Below, piece after piece: positions 19,594 to 29,778 of a stretch of DNA of 64,000 bases. Positions within the stretch are counted from its first letter, which is position 1. Each line of letters begins with the position of its first letter. The stretch is from Methylotenera sp. GTDB lineage: Bacteria; Pseudomonadota; Gammaproteobacteria; Burkholderiales; Methylophilaceae. Made by a program: the position numbers and the translations under genes. Location of the stretch: the NCBI GenBank assembly GCA_009693255.1, contig SHXQ01000002.1:95420-159419 (forward strand). The letters are read 5' to 3'. The notes beneath the pieces were generated by a model. That model saw only the letters and a program-made list of their open reading frames with translations, searched no databases and had not been told where the DNA came from.

Positions 19594-20969
19594 TCATTAT
19601 TAGACAATAATTGCATCACTGCTGAAACAGTAAAAAATGAACCGAAGACGATTATTTTATCATTTTCATTCACATCTTTATAGGTTTCTATATCAATACA
19701 AGCTTGTCGATAGGCATTCTCTGCACAATTAAAGACCTTAATACAGGCATTTGGTGTCGTGCGTTCAATTATCTCGGCTAAATCTGACGCTAAAGCGCCG
19801 CGCACATGGTCTATATCAGCGACATACCAACCATCAATCTCACCCTTTACCGCCTCTATAACGCCTTTAATATCTTTATCCGCCAACATAGCAAATACAG
19901 CAAAAGTCTTGCCGAGATGGCGCTTACCTTGCCTGGTGCTAGTTGCGCTTAAATTTTCAGCCAGCGCATTTGCCGCCTGCGGATTATGCGCGACATCTAA
20001 AATAAGACGATACAAGCGACTTTCTGACGGTAATCTGCTGACCGTTTGAAAACGACCTGCTAACTTAACTTGAAGCAGCGCACTTGCAATCGCTACCGTT
20101 TTTACGGGCAGTCTAGATTGCAAAGATTCAATGGCAGTGATGGCACAGGCGGCATTACTAAGCTGATAACGACCCTGCAATGCTGGAAGCGGCAAGCTAT
20201 GAACAGTTTTTTCATTCACCTGGTATTGCCAACCATCTTTATCTAGAAGGCAATCAAAATCTTGATGTATACACTTTAAGTCGGCTTGAATTTCATGCGC
20301 ATGAGTAAGTAAACTGGCAGGTGGTTTTATATCACCACAAATAGCTGGTACTGATGCTCTATAGATACCTGCTTTTTCAAAACCGATACACTCGCGCGTG
20401 TCACCCAAGAACTCTTGATGATCTAAATCAACGCTGGTTACTATCGCACAACTAGGATTAAATGCATTGACAGCATCTAATCTACCCCCTAAACCCACTT
20501 CTAAAATGGCCACATCAACGCCGACTTGCATAAAATTCCACACGGCTGCCAAGGTACCCACTTCAAAATACGTGAGCGGAATAGCAAGCTCATTTTCCGC
20601 TATTCTAGCGGCGTCCACCACGGTAAATGCTGCACAAAGATCTTCATCACTCACCTCAACACCATCAACACGCACGCGTTCGTTGTAGCGCAGCAAATGT
20701 GGGGACGAATAACAGCCAACACGATAACCAGCTTGCTGATAGATCTGCTCTAACATCGCGCAGGTAGAGCCTTTACCATTAGTACCAGCAACGGTAATAA
20801 GGGGAAATCTAGGGTCTAATTGAAGTCGATCTATCATTCGCTTCACGCGATCTAAACCCATAGCAATAGATTTAGGATGCAGACTTTCTATATAACTTAG
20901 CCATGAAGTTAAGCCTTTAGGCGCTAAGTCTTGAGAAGTAAGGTCTTGAGAAACTAAGTCTTTAGAAAT
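19581..20969 (-). CDS. folC: Dihydrofolate synthase / folylpolyglutamate synthase, apparent AUU start
   Basis: Mur-ligase-family enzyme that adds glutamate to dihydropteroate and folates. The P-loop is VAGTNGKGSTCAML, with YFEVGTLAA, VGLGGRLDAVN and DVAHNPQAA. The first ATG in frame (20861) would cut off the conserved N-terminal helix. In frame upstream are GLTSWLSYIESLHPKSI, which match the family start, then four 5-residue repeats. Before the stop at 20985-20987 there is no ATG, GTG or TTG. An ATT at 20967-20969 sits 6 bp after an AAAGGG ribosome-binding sequence. I therefore place the start there (about 462 residues), as for infC and pcnB in E. coli. A CTG at 20885 is the less likely alternative. 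Confidence 0.85.
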   Translation of the reverse strand: MSKDLVSQDLTSQDLAPKGLTSWLSYIESLHPKSIAMGLDRVKRMIDRLQLDPRFPLITVAGTNGKGSTCAMLEQIYQQAGYRVGCYSSPHLLRYNERVRVDGVEVSDEDLCAAFTVVDAARIAENELAIPLTYFEVGTLAAVWNFMQVGVDVAILEVGLGGRLDAVNAFNPSCAIVTSVDLDHQEFLGDTRECIGFEKAGIYRASVPAICGDIKPPASLLTHAHEIQADLKCIHQDFDCLLDKDGWQYQVNEKTVHSLPLPALQGRYQLSNAACAITAIESLQSRLPVKTVAIASALLQVKLAGRFQTVSRLPSESRLYRLILDVAHNPQAANALAENLSATSTRQGKRHLGKTFAVFAMLADKDIKGVIEAVKGEIDGWYVADIDHVRGALASDLAEIIERTTPNACIKVFNCAENAYRQACIDIETYKDVNENDKIIVFGSFFTVSAVMQLLSNNECKR

Positions 20970-20970
20970 G
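20911..20970 (-). repeat. Four tandem 15-bp repeats at the folC 5' end
   Basis: Four imperfect 15-bp units (plus-strand type AAGTCTTGAGAAGTA) at 20911-20925, 20926-20940, 20941-20955 and 20956-20970. In the folC frame they encode the 5-residue repeats SKDLV, SQDLT, SQDLA, PKGLT. Copy-number change would keep the frame. Confidence 0.85.
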
Positions 20971-21032
20971 AAAAACCCTTTAAATTAGCAAATATTCTTT
21001 GAAATACGATGCTCGGTGAGAAGCCGTTGTAA

Positions 21033-21896
21033 TTAAGCCACTGCCGGCAAGCGCATTAAATTTGTCAATATTGACGCCAATCGATTACGCATTTCACGAC
21101 GATCAATAATCAAATCAATAGCACCATGCTCAAGTAAAAACTCTGCTCGCTGAAAACCATCAGGTAAAGTTTCACGCACTGTTTGCTCAATAACCCGAGG
21201 ACCAGCAAAACCGATTAAGGCTTGTGGTTCTGCTACGATTACGTCACCTAGCATCGCAAAGCTAGCTGAAACGCCACCCATAGTAGGGTCAGTCAAGACT
21301 GAAATAAACGGCAAGCCAGCCTTGCTTAGTTGCGTGAGCGCTGCACTTGTTTTCGCCATTTGCATCAGCGACAACAAGCCTTCTTGCATACGCGCTCCAC
21401 CGCTAGCAGAAATGCAAATGAAAGCCATTTTATTATTAATCGCCGCCTGCACGCCACGCACAAAACGCTCACCCACCACCGAACCCATAGATCCGCCCAT
21501 AAACTTGAATTCAAATGCAGCAACAACAACAGGTACCGCCTTCATACTGCCCTGCATGACGATCAACGCATCTTTTTCACCCACCACTTTTTGTGATTCT
21601 TTAATGCGCTCAGCATAACTTTTGCTATCTTTGAATTTCAATGGGTCTATAGGCTGTACAGATGCACCGATTTCAAATTGATTTTCTGGATCTAACAATA
21701 GCGCGATACGTTCTCGTGCACCAATACGATTGTGGTAAGCACATTTTGGGCACACTTCAGCATTGTCTTCAAGGTCCTTTTTATAGAGCACCGATTGGCA
21801 TGCGGGACATTTACTCCATAAGCCTTCAGGTACTGTTTTTTTATCACGCCCTACGACGCGTTTAATTTTTTGCGGTAATTGATTTAACCAACTCAT
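21033..21896 (-). CDS. accD: Acetyl-CoA carboxylase carboxyltransferase subunit beta
   Basis: Beta subunit of the carboxyltransferase that makes malonyl-CoA for fatty acid synthesis; partner AccA is not in this window. An N-terminal zinc ribbon has four cysteines (C30, C33, C49, C52). The crotonase-like fold follows, with [26 protein letters not shown] and [11 protein letters not shown]. At 287 residues it is full length. It lies 31 bp after trpA and before folC, an order kept across Betaproteobacteria. Confidence 0.97.
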   Translation of the reverse strand: MSWLNQLPQKIKRVVGRDKKTVPEGLWSKCPACQSVLYKKDLEDNAEVCPKCAYHNRIGARERIALLLDPENQFEIGASVQPIDPLKFKDSKSYAERIKESQKVVGEKDALIVMQGSMKAVPVVVAAFEFKFMGGSMGSVVGERFVRGVQAAINNKMAFICISASGGARMQEGLLSLMQMAKTSAALTQLSKAGLPFISVLTDPTMGGVSASFAMLGDVIVAEPQALIGFAGPRVIEQTVRETLPDGFQRAEFLLEHGAIDLIIDRREMRNRLASILTNLMRLPAVA

Positions 21897-21927
21897 CGGA
21901 CTTTCCTTTTCAGTATAATCTTAGTCA

Positions 21928-22728
21928 TTAAGCAGCATCAACCGCTGCTTTTAGTTCGATCATTAATGTGGCAACATTACTCAGCAAGTTGTCCTCATTA
22001 GAAGCTTCAATCGCCAATACCATTCGACTACCCACCACGACAGCATCAGCAATCGCGGCGGTTGCTTTAGCTGTTGCAGCATCGCGAATACCGAAACCGA
22101 CGCCTACGGGCAAGTTGGTTTTCTGGCGAATCGAGGCCACGCGCTCAGCAACTTCTGCAATATCCAAATTAGCCGCACCGGTAACCCCTTTAAGCGACAC
22201 ATAATAGACAAAGCCACTCGCTTGACTCACGATCAATTCAACACGTTTGGGCTCAGTAGTCGGTGATAATAAAAAAACCGGATCAATATCACGTGCGCGC
22301 AGTTCTTTGACAAACTCACCACATTCTTCTGGTGGATAGTCTACCGTAATCACACCATCCACATCAGCCGCTTTTGCACGATCTGCAAATGCAAGAGCAC
22401 CAATAGCTTCTATAGGATTAGCATAGCCCATCAATATAATAGGTGTATTTTGATCAGTTTCACGAAACGTTTTAACCATTTCAAGTACTGTAGTTAAGCC
22501 AACTTTATGTAACAAAGCACGCTCACTTGCGCGCTGAATTACCGGTCCATCAGCCATAGGGTCCGAAAATGGCACGCCCAGCTCTATCATATCAGCGCCA
22601 TACTTAACCAAGGTATGCATCAAACTTACCGTGCACTTAGGATGAGGGTCTCCTGCTGTAATATAGGGGATTAGGGCTGTTTTACCTTGTTGCTTAAGTG
22701 TTGCAAAGACAGATTGGATTCTAGACAT
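21928..22728 (-). CDS. trpA: Tryptophan synthase alpha subunit
   Basis: Releases indole from indole-3-glycerol phosphate. The 266-residue TIM barrel has the catalytic Glu in [19 protein letters not shown] and the catalytic Asp in [11 protein letters not shown], plus LLSPTTE and VGFGIRD for phosphate binding. It follows trpB, separated by 67 bp of AT-rich DNA in which I see no terminator or attenuator. Confidence 0.97.
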   Translation of the reverse strand: MSRIQSVFATLKQQGKTALIPYITAGDPHPKCTVSLMHTLVKYGADMIELGVPFSDPMADGPVIQRASERALLHKVGLTTVLEMVKTFRETDQNTPIILMGYANPIEAIGALAFADRAKAADVDGVITVDYPPEECGEFVKELRARDIDPVFLLSPTTEPKRVELIVSQASGFVYYVSLKGVTGAANLDIAEVAERVASIRQKTNLPVGVGFGIRDAATAKATAAIADAVVVGSRMVLAIEASNEDNLLSNVATLMIELKAAVDAA

Positions 22729-22795
22729 AGTTGAGTTTAATTTTACTTATAATTCATTAGATAATCGGAGTGCTTGTACTAGAAGTATTCACATT

Positions 22796-23998
22796 TTATA
22801 AAGTAATGTTAGCAAGCTTAGCCACGGTATTAATATCTTTATCTCCACGACCGGATAAGTTCACCAAAACAATCTTATCTTTACTCATAGTCTTAGCCAA
22901 CTTTTCAGCGTAAGCAAGGGCATGGCTAGATTCGAGTGCAGGAATAATGCCTTCTGTGCGACATAGACTATGAAAAGCGGTCATTGCCTCATCATCTGTT
23001 ACCGCAACATACTCCGCACGCTTAATATCTTTCAACCACGCATGCTCAGGACCTACCCCAGGGTAATCCAAGCCGGCTGATATGGAGTGTGTTTCAATAA
23101 TATTGCCATCAACATCTTGCATTAAATAGGTGCGGTTGCCATGCAACACCCCAACCGGACTATTGGCGGTTAACGGGGCGGCGTGTTTACCTGTTTCCAT
23201 ACCAAGACCTGCAGCTTCTACGCCGATTAAGCGTACATTGGGCACATCAATATAGGGGTAAAAAATACCCATCGCATTTGAACCACCACCGACACAGGCC
23301 ACAACAGCATCAGGCTGACGACCGACCATTTCTTGCATTTGCTGCTTCGCCTCAACCCCTATCACGGCTTGAAAATCACGCACCATCATTGGGTAAGGGT
23401 GCGGACCCGCCACCGTACCTATAATATAAAAAGTATTATGGACGTTGGTGACCCAATCACGCATCGCTTCATTTAATGCATCTTTTAATGTTTTAGAGCC
23501 GCTTTCAACCGGCACCACAGTTGCGCCTAACAATTTCATTCTGTACACATTAGGTGCCTGACGCTTGATGTCTTCACTGCCCATATAAACGACGCACTCA
23601 AGACCTAAGCGTGCCGCAATTGTGGCTGTCGCTACACCGTGCTGGCCTGCACCAGTTTCCGCAATGACGCGTGGCTTACCCATACGTTTCGCGAGTAGCG
23701 CTTGGCCGACAGTATTATTTACCTTATGCGCGCCAGTGTGGTTCAAATCTTCACGCTTCAAATAAATCTGCGCACCACCCACCCGATCAGACCAGCGTTT
23801 TGCATGATAGATAGGACTTGGACGGCCAACGAAATATTTCAGGTCATAAGCAAGCTCAGCCAAAAAAACCGGGTCATGGCGATATTTTTCATACGTCATG
23901 CGCAATTCATCTAACGCCTCGACCAAGGTCTCAGCAACAAATGTTCCACCATATTGTCCAAAATGCCCACGCGCATCCGGCATATCATAAAGCTGCAT
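22796..23998 (-). CDS. trpB: Tryptophan synthase beta subunit
   Basis: PLP enzyme that joins indole and serine. It has the PLP lysine in [23 protein letters not shown], the phosphate loop [10 protein letters not shown] and the C-terminal LSGRGDKD. The 400-residue length is normal for TrpB1. It forms a channelled complex with TrpA, encoded next. It lies 44 bp after trpF. Confidence 0.98.
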   Translation of the reverse strand: MQLYDMPDARGHFGQYGGTFVAETLVEALDELRMTYEKYRHDPVFLAELAYDLKYFVGRPSPIYHAKRWSDRVGGAQIYLKREDLNHTGAHKVNNTVGQALLAKRMGKPRVIAETGAGQHGVATATIAARLGLECVVYMGSEDIKRQAPNVYRMKLLGATVVPVESGSKTLKDALNEAMRDWVTNVHNTFYIIGTVAGPHPYPMMVRDFQAVIGVEAKQQMQEMVGRQPDAVVACVGGGSNAMGIFYPYIDVPNVRLIGVEAAGLGMETGKHAAPLTANSPVGVLHGNRTYLMQDVDGNIIETHSISAGLDYPGVGPEHAWLKDIKRAEYVAVTDDEAMTAFHSLCRTEGIIPALESSHALAYAEKLAKTMSKDKIVLVNLSGRGDKDINTVAKLANITL

Positions 23999-24042
23999 TT
24001 CTAGTTCTCCACATTCAATATTAATACAGCCTAAGCGACAAA

Positions 24043-24660
24043 CTAATGGCTATAAACTTGCTGCATAAATGCAGTCATTTTCACTGCATCTTTTATGCCT
24101 TTTGATCGCTCAACGCCACCACTGACATCTACCGCATAAGGGCTTACTTGCCGAATGGCTTGTGCAACATTGTCGGCAGTTAATCCGCCTGCGAGTATTA
24201 CCGGTTTAGTTAAGACTTTCGGGATTAAATTCCAATCAAAAACATGCCCGGTACCCCCCGCCACACCTTCAGTATAGGTGTCTAGCAATAATGCTTTAGC
24301 CGCTGAAAACTCATGCGCACATTGTACCAAATTTGTGTCCGGCTTAACGCGTATTGCCTTGATAAAAGGCCGCAAAAATCCAGCACATTCTTCAGGCGTT
24401 TCATCCCCATGAAATTGCAAAATATCCAGCCTAACTTTGGAAATAACTTCATTAATGAAGCTAGCTTCAGCGTTAACAAACAGGCCAACCACACTAACAA
24501 ACGCCGGTACTTGATTCACGATCTCAATCGCCTTGCTGATACTCACATGCCGTGGGCTTGGCCCATAAAATACCAAACCAATCGCATCAGCCCCTTGTGC
24601 AACCGCATTTAAGGCATCTTCTACACGGGTAATACCACAAATTTTAACTCTTACTCTCAA
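24043..24660 (-). CDS. trpF: Phosphoribosylanthranilate isomerase
   Basis: Third step of tryptophan synthesis from anthranilate. The 205-residue barrel starts [12 protein letters not shown] with the catalytic Cys, has [12 protein letters not shown], the catalytic Asp in [15 protein letters not shown], and [10 protein letters not shown] and DVSGGVE for phosphate. It is a stand-alone TrpF, not fused to TrpC. Its stop lies 44 bp before trpB and truA lies upstream. Confidence 0.97.
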   Translation of the reverse strand: MRVRVKICGITRVEDALNAVAQGADAIGLVFYGPSPRHVSISKAIEIVNQVPAFVSVVGLFVNAEASFINEVISKVRLDILQFHGDETPEECAGFLRPFIKAIRVKPDTNLVQCAHEFSAAKALLLDTYTEGVAGGTGHVFDWNLIPKVLTKPVILAGGLTADNVAQAIRQVSPYAVDVSGGVERSKGIKDAVKMTAFMQQVYSH

Positions 24661-24721
24661 TGAATAGCTCTCAAGATTATCGGTGACATTGACGATTTAA
24701 AATAAAACGTTATTGTAACGC

Positions 24722-25513
24722 TTAAATGGGTAGCTTAATGGATTTGGCGTCTGATTTAACTATCGGCAAATGCCACTTATCATCATATCTAACTGCCGTA
24801 AGATATAGACCACTGGCGGAAAAGGTGGGTGGCGATAAATTCCGATCACGTTTCTGCAGTAACACTTTCATATAATCAGGGGGGTATGCGCCTTTACCGA
24901 TATAGATTAACGCCCCTATCATATTGCGCACCTGATGCTGCAAGAATGCATTTGCAGAAAAATTAAAAACGATATACTTGCCCACTGCACTCACCTCAGC
25001 TTGGTGTAGATGCCTAAGTGCTGTTTTTGCTTGGCACTCAGAAGCCCTAAATGCACTAAAGTCATGTTCGCCTAGCAAATAGGTCGCGGCTTCAGTCATG
25101 GCTGATAAATTAAGCGGCAAATGAAACCACCCGGCTTTAGTGGCCATTAGGGCCGGTGCCACAGGCGCGTTATAGAGCAAATATTGATAACTTCGCGCCT
25201 GCGCTGAAAATCTAGCATGAAAGTCATCGTCCACCTCATGCGCCCACTCGACGCGGATAGTCGCGGGCAAATAAGCATTTACGCCACGCACCCAAGCTGA
25301 AGTTGGTCTAAGGCTATCTGTATCAAAATGAACCACTTGCCCAACGGCATGCACCCCCGTATCGGTACGACCCGCAGCATGCACTCTTACCGAGTGCTGA
25401 GCAATCTTAGCGATGGCTGACTCTAAGGCATCCTGTACTCCGCATCTAGATGGTTGACTTTGCCAGCCGCAGAAATTAGATCCGTCGTAAGATAAGCCCA
25501 GTGCAACTCTCAT
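24722..25513 (-). CDS. truA: tRNA pseudouridine(38-40) synthase
   Basis: Makes pseudouridine at positions 38-40 of the tRNA anticodon arm. The catalytic Asp lies in HAAGRTDTGVHAVGQV (about residue 51). FRASECQAKTALRH and QHQVRNMIG are also present. The frame is open to 25522, but the ATG at 25513 forms a 4-bp ATGA overlap with the upstream gene and is the likelier start, giving 263 residues. It leads into trpF, an order common in proteobacteria. Confidence 0.95.
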   Translation of the reverse strand: MRVALGLSYDGSNFCGWQSQPSRCGVQDALESAIAKIAQHSVRVHAAGRTDTGVHAVGQVVHFDTDSLRPTSAWVRGVNAYLPATIRVEWAHEVDDDFHARFSAQARSYQYLLYNAPVAPALMATKAGWFHLPLNLSAMTEAATYLLGEHDFSAFRASECQAKTALRHLHQAEVSAVGKYIVFNFSANAFLQHQVRNMIGALIYIGKGAYPPDYMKVLLQKRDRNLSPPTFSASGLYLTAVRYDDKWHLPIVKSDAKSIKLPI

Positions 25514-26178
25514 GACAGCCACTTAGTGTCCGCTATAAACTTAACAACCAATAGCACACTAGGCATCAATAAAACCAAGGCACTCACCAGCATGACAATA
25601 ATCATTAACTTATCGGATAATTTAAAAGCGTGTTGCTGCAAAAATATAAGCTTTTCAGTGGGTAAATCATCTGTCGCTAAAGGTAATTCATCTAAGCGAT
25701 AAAAGTTAGTTTTTAAATCTTTTTTAACGGCTAATTCATCCACATAATCCAGCGTGAGTAATAGTCTAGCGGTAAATCTCTGCACATTAAACCCAATGTA
25801 GTTAAGGGGTGAAAGTAATATATATAAGCCAGCCATTAAATGTTCTTTTGAGCTACTTGCAAAAAGCATACTCAAGCTTGCCACTGCCGTTAGAAGCTTA
25901 GCAATCTGCAAAAAGCCCAATGCCACCCCCTCGAAAGTTGGGGAGAAATTAGCTGGAAAGTACTGAATATATTCGCCGGGTGTGCCGAAGGCATAAATAA
26001 TGCCGATAGAAATGAATAGCCATCGCATACGCTGTACAACACGTACAAACATTTCAAAATGCAATCTTGCTGCAATGACACAAACAAACAAACATAACAG
26101 CCAGACCAATTGATTGCCCAAAAAATTCATGAGTAATAGAATAAAAATAAAGGATAATATTTTTACAAATGGGTGCAT
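25510..26178 (-). CDS. CbiQ/EcfT-like membrane protein
   Basis: A hydrophobic protein of about 222 residues with five or six predicted helices, resembling the T component (CbiQ/EcfT) of energy-coupling-factor transporters: a charged cytoplasmic part (residues 130-180) between two membrane blocks, and an Ala-Arg-rich coupling-type helix (FTARLLLTLDYVDEL). No A or S component lies nearby, so the partner and substrate are unknown. The frame is open to 26235, but that start sits inside the fimV terminator; the ATG at 26178 (MHPFVKILSF) is preferred. It overlaps truA by 4 bp. Confidence 0.65.
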   Translation of the reverse strand: MHPFVKILSFIFILLLMNFLGNQLVWLLCLFVCVIAARLHFEMFVRVVQRMRWLFISIGIIYAFGTPGEYIQYFPANFSPTFEGVALGFLQIAKLLTAVASLSMLFASSSKEHLMAGLYILLSPLNYIGFNVQRFTARLLLTLDYVDELAVKKDLKTNFYRLDELPLATDDLPTEKLIFLQQHAFKLSDKLMIIVMLVSALVLLMPSVLLVVKFIADTKWLS

Positions 26179-26197
26179 GGTTGGGTATAAGTGCTCA

Positions 26198-26236
26198 TTA
26201 TAATTAAAAAGCCGAGCGTGAAGCCCGGCTTTCATT
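26198..26236 (-). terminator. Rho-independent terminator after fimV
   Basis: Stem AAAGCCGGGC / GCTCGGCTTT around a 5-nt loop with one mismatch, followed on the minus strand by a T-run. It begins about 15 bp after the fimV stop and separates fimV from the CbiQ-like gene. Confidence 0.85.
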
Positions 26237-26248
26237 CACTGACATATA

Positions 26249-28375
26249 TTATGCCAAGCGATCTAGCAAGTGTTGTGCGCGTAGTTTCTTCTGAACACCA
26301 CCCTCTTTAATCACCTCAAGCAACAATTCACGCGCACCTTCTTTGTCATCCATCTCTATATAGGCGACCACTAAATCCAACTTGCTATTAATGTCTGGTG
26401 ATTCGGATGTAATATCCCCCGGCTCAACAACCTCCGGTACCACCGAGCTGGCTAGCGTTAATTCATTTTCCGTTCCGGCTAAATCCAAACTGATAGACGA
26501 CAAGTCAAATCTATTGGCTTCAACTTCATCAGATTTTGAACTGGACTCGACGGCACTTACTTCAGGGATATCCATGTCTGGCAAATCAAAAGAAATTTCT
26601 GCCACATTCAAGTCGGCTGCTGCATTGTCAGAAGGGCTTGGCACTTCTGCAGAAAAATTCAAATCAAACGAAATATCATCAATAGCGCTGCTGTCCATGG
26701 TTAGATTTTGTTCCGAAGCCGCTTCAACTTCGGCTTCAGTCAGATTAAAATTCACATCTAAAGGCGCTGACTGACTATTCTCAACAACTGGCGGGTTATT
26801 AGCGTCGCTAATAACCGCTGACACTATTGGATCACCAGCAACATTAGTCAAATCAAAATCTAGCAAATGCTCTGCCGCAAGGGTTGCGCCTGCCGGATCT
26901 TCAACGCTCATCACATCTTCCTCTACGCTAGCATCAGCAGCAGTATTGCCAAACACTGCGCTGACTTTCAGGTCGCCTGTGGTTAAGATGCCTCCCGCCA
27001 ATGCTTTTCTACGTTTATTGCGCAGAAAAAACCAGCCCGCACCTAGCAATACAGGCACTAATGCGCCGCTCAAAACGGTCGAATCAACCAAGCTCATTAA
27101 ATATTCAATGAAGTCAGTTTCAGACTGGAGTGACGGGGTAGGTTTAACGCTGGGTTTAGATACAGGTTTCTTAACGGTCGCTTCAACATTCTTTTGCAAA
27201 TCAACCATAGATTGGTTCTTCAAGGCCAACAATTTCTGCATATCTTGAATTTGTTTTTCTAAGGCTAAAGTACGGCCCTCAGCCTCTTTCAGGGCTTTAT
27301 CTCGTGCCGTAGCCTCCTCTTGCAAGGTTACAATTTTGGCGTCAAAGGCCTTGCCTGACTCTTTCTCCCCAGCAGAAAGTTTCACCACATCCTGAGCCCC
27401 AACTTTAACTGGTGTGGCGTTATCCTTAGCAGTAGAAATTTTTCCAGATGCCGATTGTTTTTGCTCAGCTTCAGGCATTACCGCTGCCGTTGTCACCGAT
27501 CCTGCCAAATCATTGCGATACGCATTCCAATTGGATGAATGCACCTTGACGATATTTCTTGCTTCTTTAGCCGTAATGGAAACTAGACTCTCTTTAGTAG
27601 GAACCTTAATAATTTGACCGACTTTTAAGAGATTCATATTGCCACTTAAGAATGCCTGCTGATTGCTTTCATACAAACCAACCAACATTTGATCTAAGCT
27701 CACGCTCTCAACTTGCAAGGCTTTAGCCACCAAACTTAAAGAGTCACCCGCTTTAGTCCTTAACTCCGGTGCCACAGCAGTATTAGTAAATTCATCAGCA
27801 GTGGCGGTTTTTTGTGCCTTAGACTTTCTTGTTTTTCTTGATTGACTTAACTCTGCTTGATCGGCACCATCCGTGCTGGTCGATACAAGATTACCGGAAG
27901 CATCATTATTGCTCGGCAGCCTTGTAGAAGGGAGGGTAACAGGCATTTCGGCAGCATTATCAGTTGCTGACTTATATCCAGGAGGATCAAGCAAAACTGT
28001 ATATTCACGTTGTAGGCGTCCTGTCGCCCAATCCACTTGGATAAGCATATCCAAGTAGGGGTCACTAATGGCTTGGCTGGAGCGTAGCTTTAATATGGGC
28101 GAACCCTCTATATTTTTAGCCAGTTCAACTTGAATAGTATTATGAACGCCAAGGCGCGTAATGCCTTGTGCTGCATAAGCTTCCTCAGAAGCAATAGAGG
28201 CCACCAAGCTTGAAAATTCTTCAGGACTCACCGATAAAAGTTCAATTTCTGCGATGAATGGCTCACCTAAACCAGAACTGATTTCCAGCTCACCTAAACC
28301 TGCCGCGTAAATAGAATAGGGCATCAACACTAAGCACACGGCTAGAGAAATTTGCTTTATTGTAGATTTACGCAC
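26249..28375 (-). CDS. fimV: FimV/HubP-like polar motility protein
   Basis: Large inner-membrane protein linked to type IV pili, cell poles and twitching. In 708 residues I see a signal-like N-terminal helix, the FimV N-terminal domain (about 24-130, LGELEISSGLGEPFIAEIEL), a LysM-type peptidoglycan-binding region (about 205-265), a coiled coil (about 350-395), one transmembrane helix (about 435-450), an acidic low-complexity segment, and the conserved C-terminal FimV/TPR motif (KLDLVVAYIEMDDKEGARELL). It lies between asd and truA, as in many Betaproteobacteria. The nearby pilT remnant raises doubt about whether twitching motility still works. Confidence 0.93.
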   Translation of the reverse strand: MRKSTIKQISLAVCLVLMPYSIYAAGLGELEISSGLGEPFIAEIELLSVSPEEFSSLVASIASEEAYAAQGITRLGVHNTIQVELAKNIEGSPILKLRSSQAISDPYLDMLIQVDWATGRLQREYTVLLDPPGYKSATDNAAEMPVTLPSTRLPSNNDASGNLVSTSTDGADQAELSQSRKTRKSKAQKTATADEFTNTAVAPELRTKAGDSLSLVAKALQVESVSLDQMLVGLYESNQQAFLSGNMNLLKVGQIIKVPTKESLVSITAKEARNIVKVHSSNWNAYRNDLAGSVTTAAVMPEAEQKQSASGKISTAKDNATPVKVGAQDVVKLSAGEKESGKAFDAKIVTLQEEATARDKALKEAEGRTLALEKQIQDMQKLLALKNQSMVDLQKNVEATVKKPVSKPSVKPTPSLQSETDFIEYLMSLVDSTVLSGALVPVLLGAGWFFLRNKRRKALAGGILTTGDLKVSAVFGNTAADASVEEDVMSVEDPAGATLAAEHLLDFDLTNVAGDPIVSAVISDANNPPVVENSQSAPLDVNFNLTEAEVEAASEQNLTMDSSAIDDISFDLNFSAEVPSPSDNAAADLNVAEISFDLPDMDIPEVSAVESSSKSDEVEANRFDLSSISLDLAGTENELTLASSVVPEVVEPGDITSESPDINSKLDLVVAYIEMDDKEGARELLLEVIKEGGVQKKLRAQHLLDRLA

Positions 28376-28493
28376 ATTGAGCCCTTGATCAAACTTTATT
28401 TCTGAATATTAAAATAACATCAAATAGTTAGCGATGCAAGCTGATAACGCACATTATATTTAATGGCTATCTATATACCGCCTTTAGCTGTTG

Positions 28494-29606
28494 CTATTTT
28501 TCTATTAAAATTCGCAACATACGACGCAACGGCTCTGCCGCACCCCATAGCAACTGGTCACCTACAGTAAAGGCAGATAAGTAGTCATTTCCCATGCTTA
28601 ACTTACGCAAACGTCCGACTGGCGTATTTAGCGTGCCAGTAACTGTCGCTGGGGTCAATTCACGCATACTCACCTCACGCTCGTTTGGCACCACTTTTGC
28701 CCACGGGTTTGCCTCAGCCAACATTTGGTTAATTTCGTCCAAAGGTACATCTTTAGTCAATTTGATGGTAAGTGCTTGGCTGTGACAACGCATAGCACCA
28801 ATACGCACGCACAAGCCATCAATAATAATTGGGTTAGCTTCACGTCCTAAAATCTTATTGGTTTCAACGCCACCTTTCCACTCCTCCTTGCTTTGACCAT
28901 TGCCTAAATCCTTATCAATCCAAGGAATTAGGCTGCCTGCCAACGGAACGCCAAACTGTGAAGTAGGAAATTTATCATCGCGCAAGGTACCCGCAATCAT
29001 GCGGTCAATGTCTAAAATGGCAGATGCTGGATCAGCCAATAAGTCGCTCGCAGCAAAATGTGCCTCACCCATTTGTTTGAGTAATTCACGCATGTTTTGT
29101 GCGCCAGCACCTGATGCCGCTTGATAGGTCATAGCCGTCGCCCATTGCACCAAATTAGCCTTAAACAATCCATGCAAGGCCATCAACATCAATGAAACGG
29201 TACAGTTACCACCCACCCAGTTTTTATTGCCCTGCGCATAAGCGTCCGTAATCACATGCATATTCACGGGGTCAAGAATAATCACCGCATCACTTTCCAT
29301 GCGCAGTGTTGAAGCCGCATCTATCCAATGCCCTTGCCAACCATCAGCGCGTAATTTAGGAAATATTTCACTGGTGTAATCGCCACCCTGACATGAAACA
29401 ATGGCATCCATGGCTTTCAACTCTGCAATATTCATTGCATTTTTCAAAGGCGCGGACTCTTTACCCACATGAGGTGCCTGAGCACCTGCTTGTGAGGTCG
29501 TGAAAAATTGTGGCTCGATTAGCGCGAAATCATTTTCTTCCATCATGCGTTGCATGAGGACAGAACCCACCATACCGCGCCAACCGACAAAACCTACTTT
29601 TAACAT
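28494..29606 (-). CDS. asd: Aspartate-semialdehyde dehydrogenase
   Basis: Reduces aspartyl phosphate to the semialdehyde, the branch point for lysine, methionine and threonine. The 370-residue proteobacterial form has the NADP-binding start [15 protein letters not shown], the catalytic Cys in [24 protein letters not shown] and a conserved His in [13 protein letters not shown]. Its place between leuB and fimV follows the usual leuCDB-asd order. Confidence 0.97.
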   Translation of the reverse strand: MLKVGFVGWRGMVGSVLMQRMMEENDFALIEPQFFTTSQAGAQAPHVGKESAPLKNAMNIAELKAMDAIVSCQGGDYTSEIFPKLRADGWQGHWIDAASTLRMESDAVIILDPVNMHVITDAYAQGNKNWVGGNCTVSLMLMALHGLFKANLVQWATAMTYQAASGAGAQNMRELLKQMGEAHFAASDLLADPASAILDIDRMIAGTLRDDKFPTSQFGVPLAGSLIPWIDKDLGNGQSKEEWKGGVETNKILGREANPIIIDGLCVRIGAMRCHSQALTIKLTKDVPLDEINQMLAEANPWAKVVPNEREVSMRELTPATVTGTLNTPVGRLRKLSMGNDYLSAFTVGDQLLWGAAEPLRRMLRILIEK

Positions 29607-29632
29607 TTCTAATCCAATATCAATAACTACTG

Positions 29633-29752
29633 TTATTTAGCTGACTTTTGCACGGCTTCACCCGCTTTTTCAAGGTCTTTTCCCACACCGCTAATGGTGT
29701 TACATGCGCCTAGCATCAATACCAACATGATCCACGTAAGATATTTCGTCAT
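29633..29752 (-). CDS. Entericidin A/B-like small lipoprotein (39 residues)
   Basis: Short gene with a strong ribosome binding site (GGAGGGG at about 29754-29760). It encodes a signal peptide ending in the lipobox LGAC (Cys17), followed by [21 protein letters not shown], which in pieces matches the entericidin family (CNT...GxGxDxxxxGxAxxxAA). After processing it would be a 23-residue membrane-attached lipopeptide. E. coli EcnA and EcnB act as an antidote/toxin lipoprotein pair; here there is only one copy and its role is unknown. It lies between leuB and asd. Confidence 0.88.
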   Translation of the reverse strand: MTKYLTWIMLVLMLGACNTISGVGKDLEKAGEAVQKSAK

Positions 29753-29778
29753 AACCCCTCCTGATAGCCGCTATAAAA

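Noticed and set aside
26179-26235. Longer start for the CbiQ-like gene at 26235
   Set aside because: It lies within the fimV terminator hairpin; the ATG at 26178 begins the hydrophobic protein proper.
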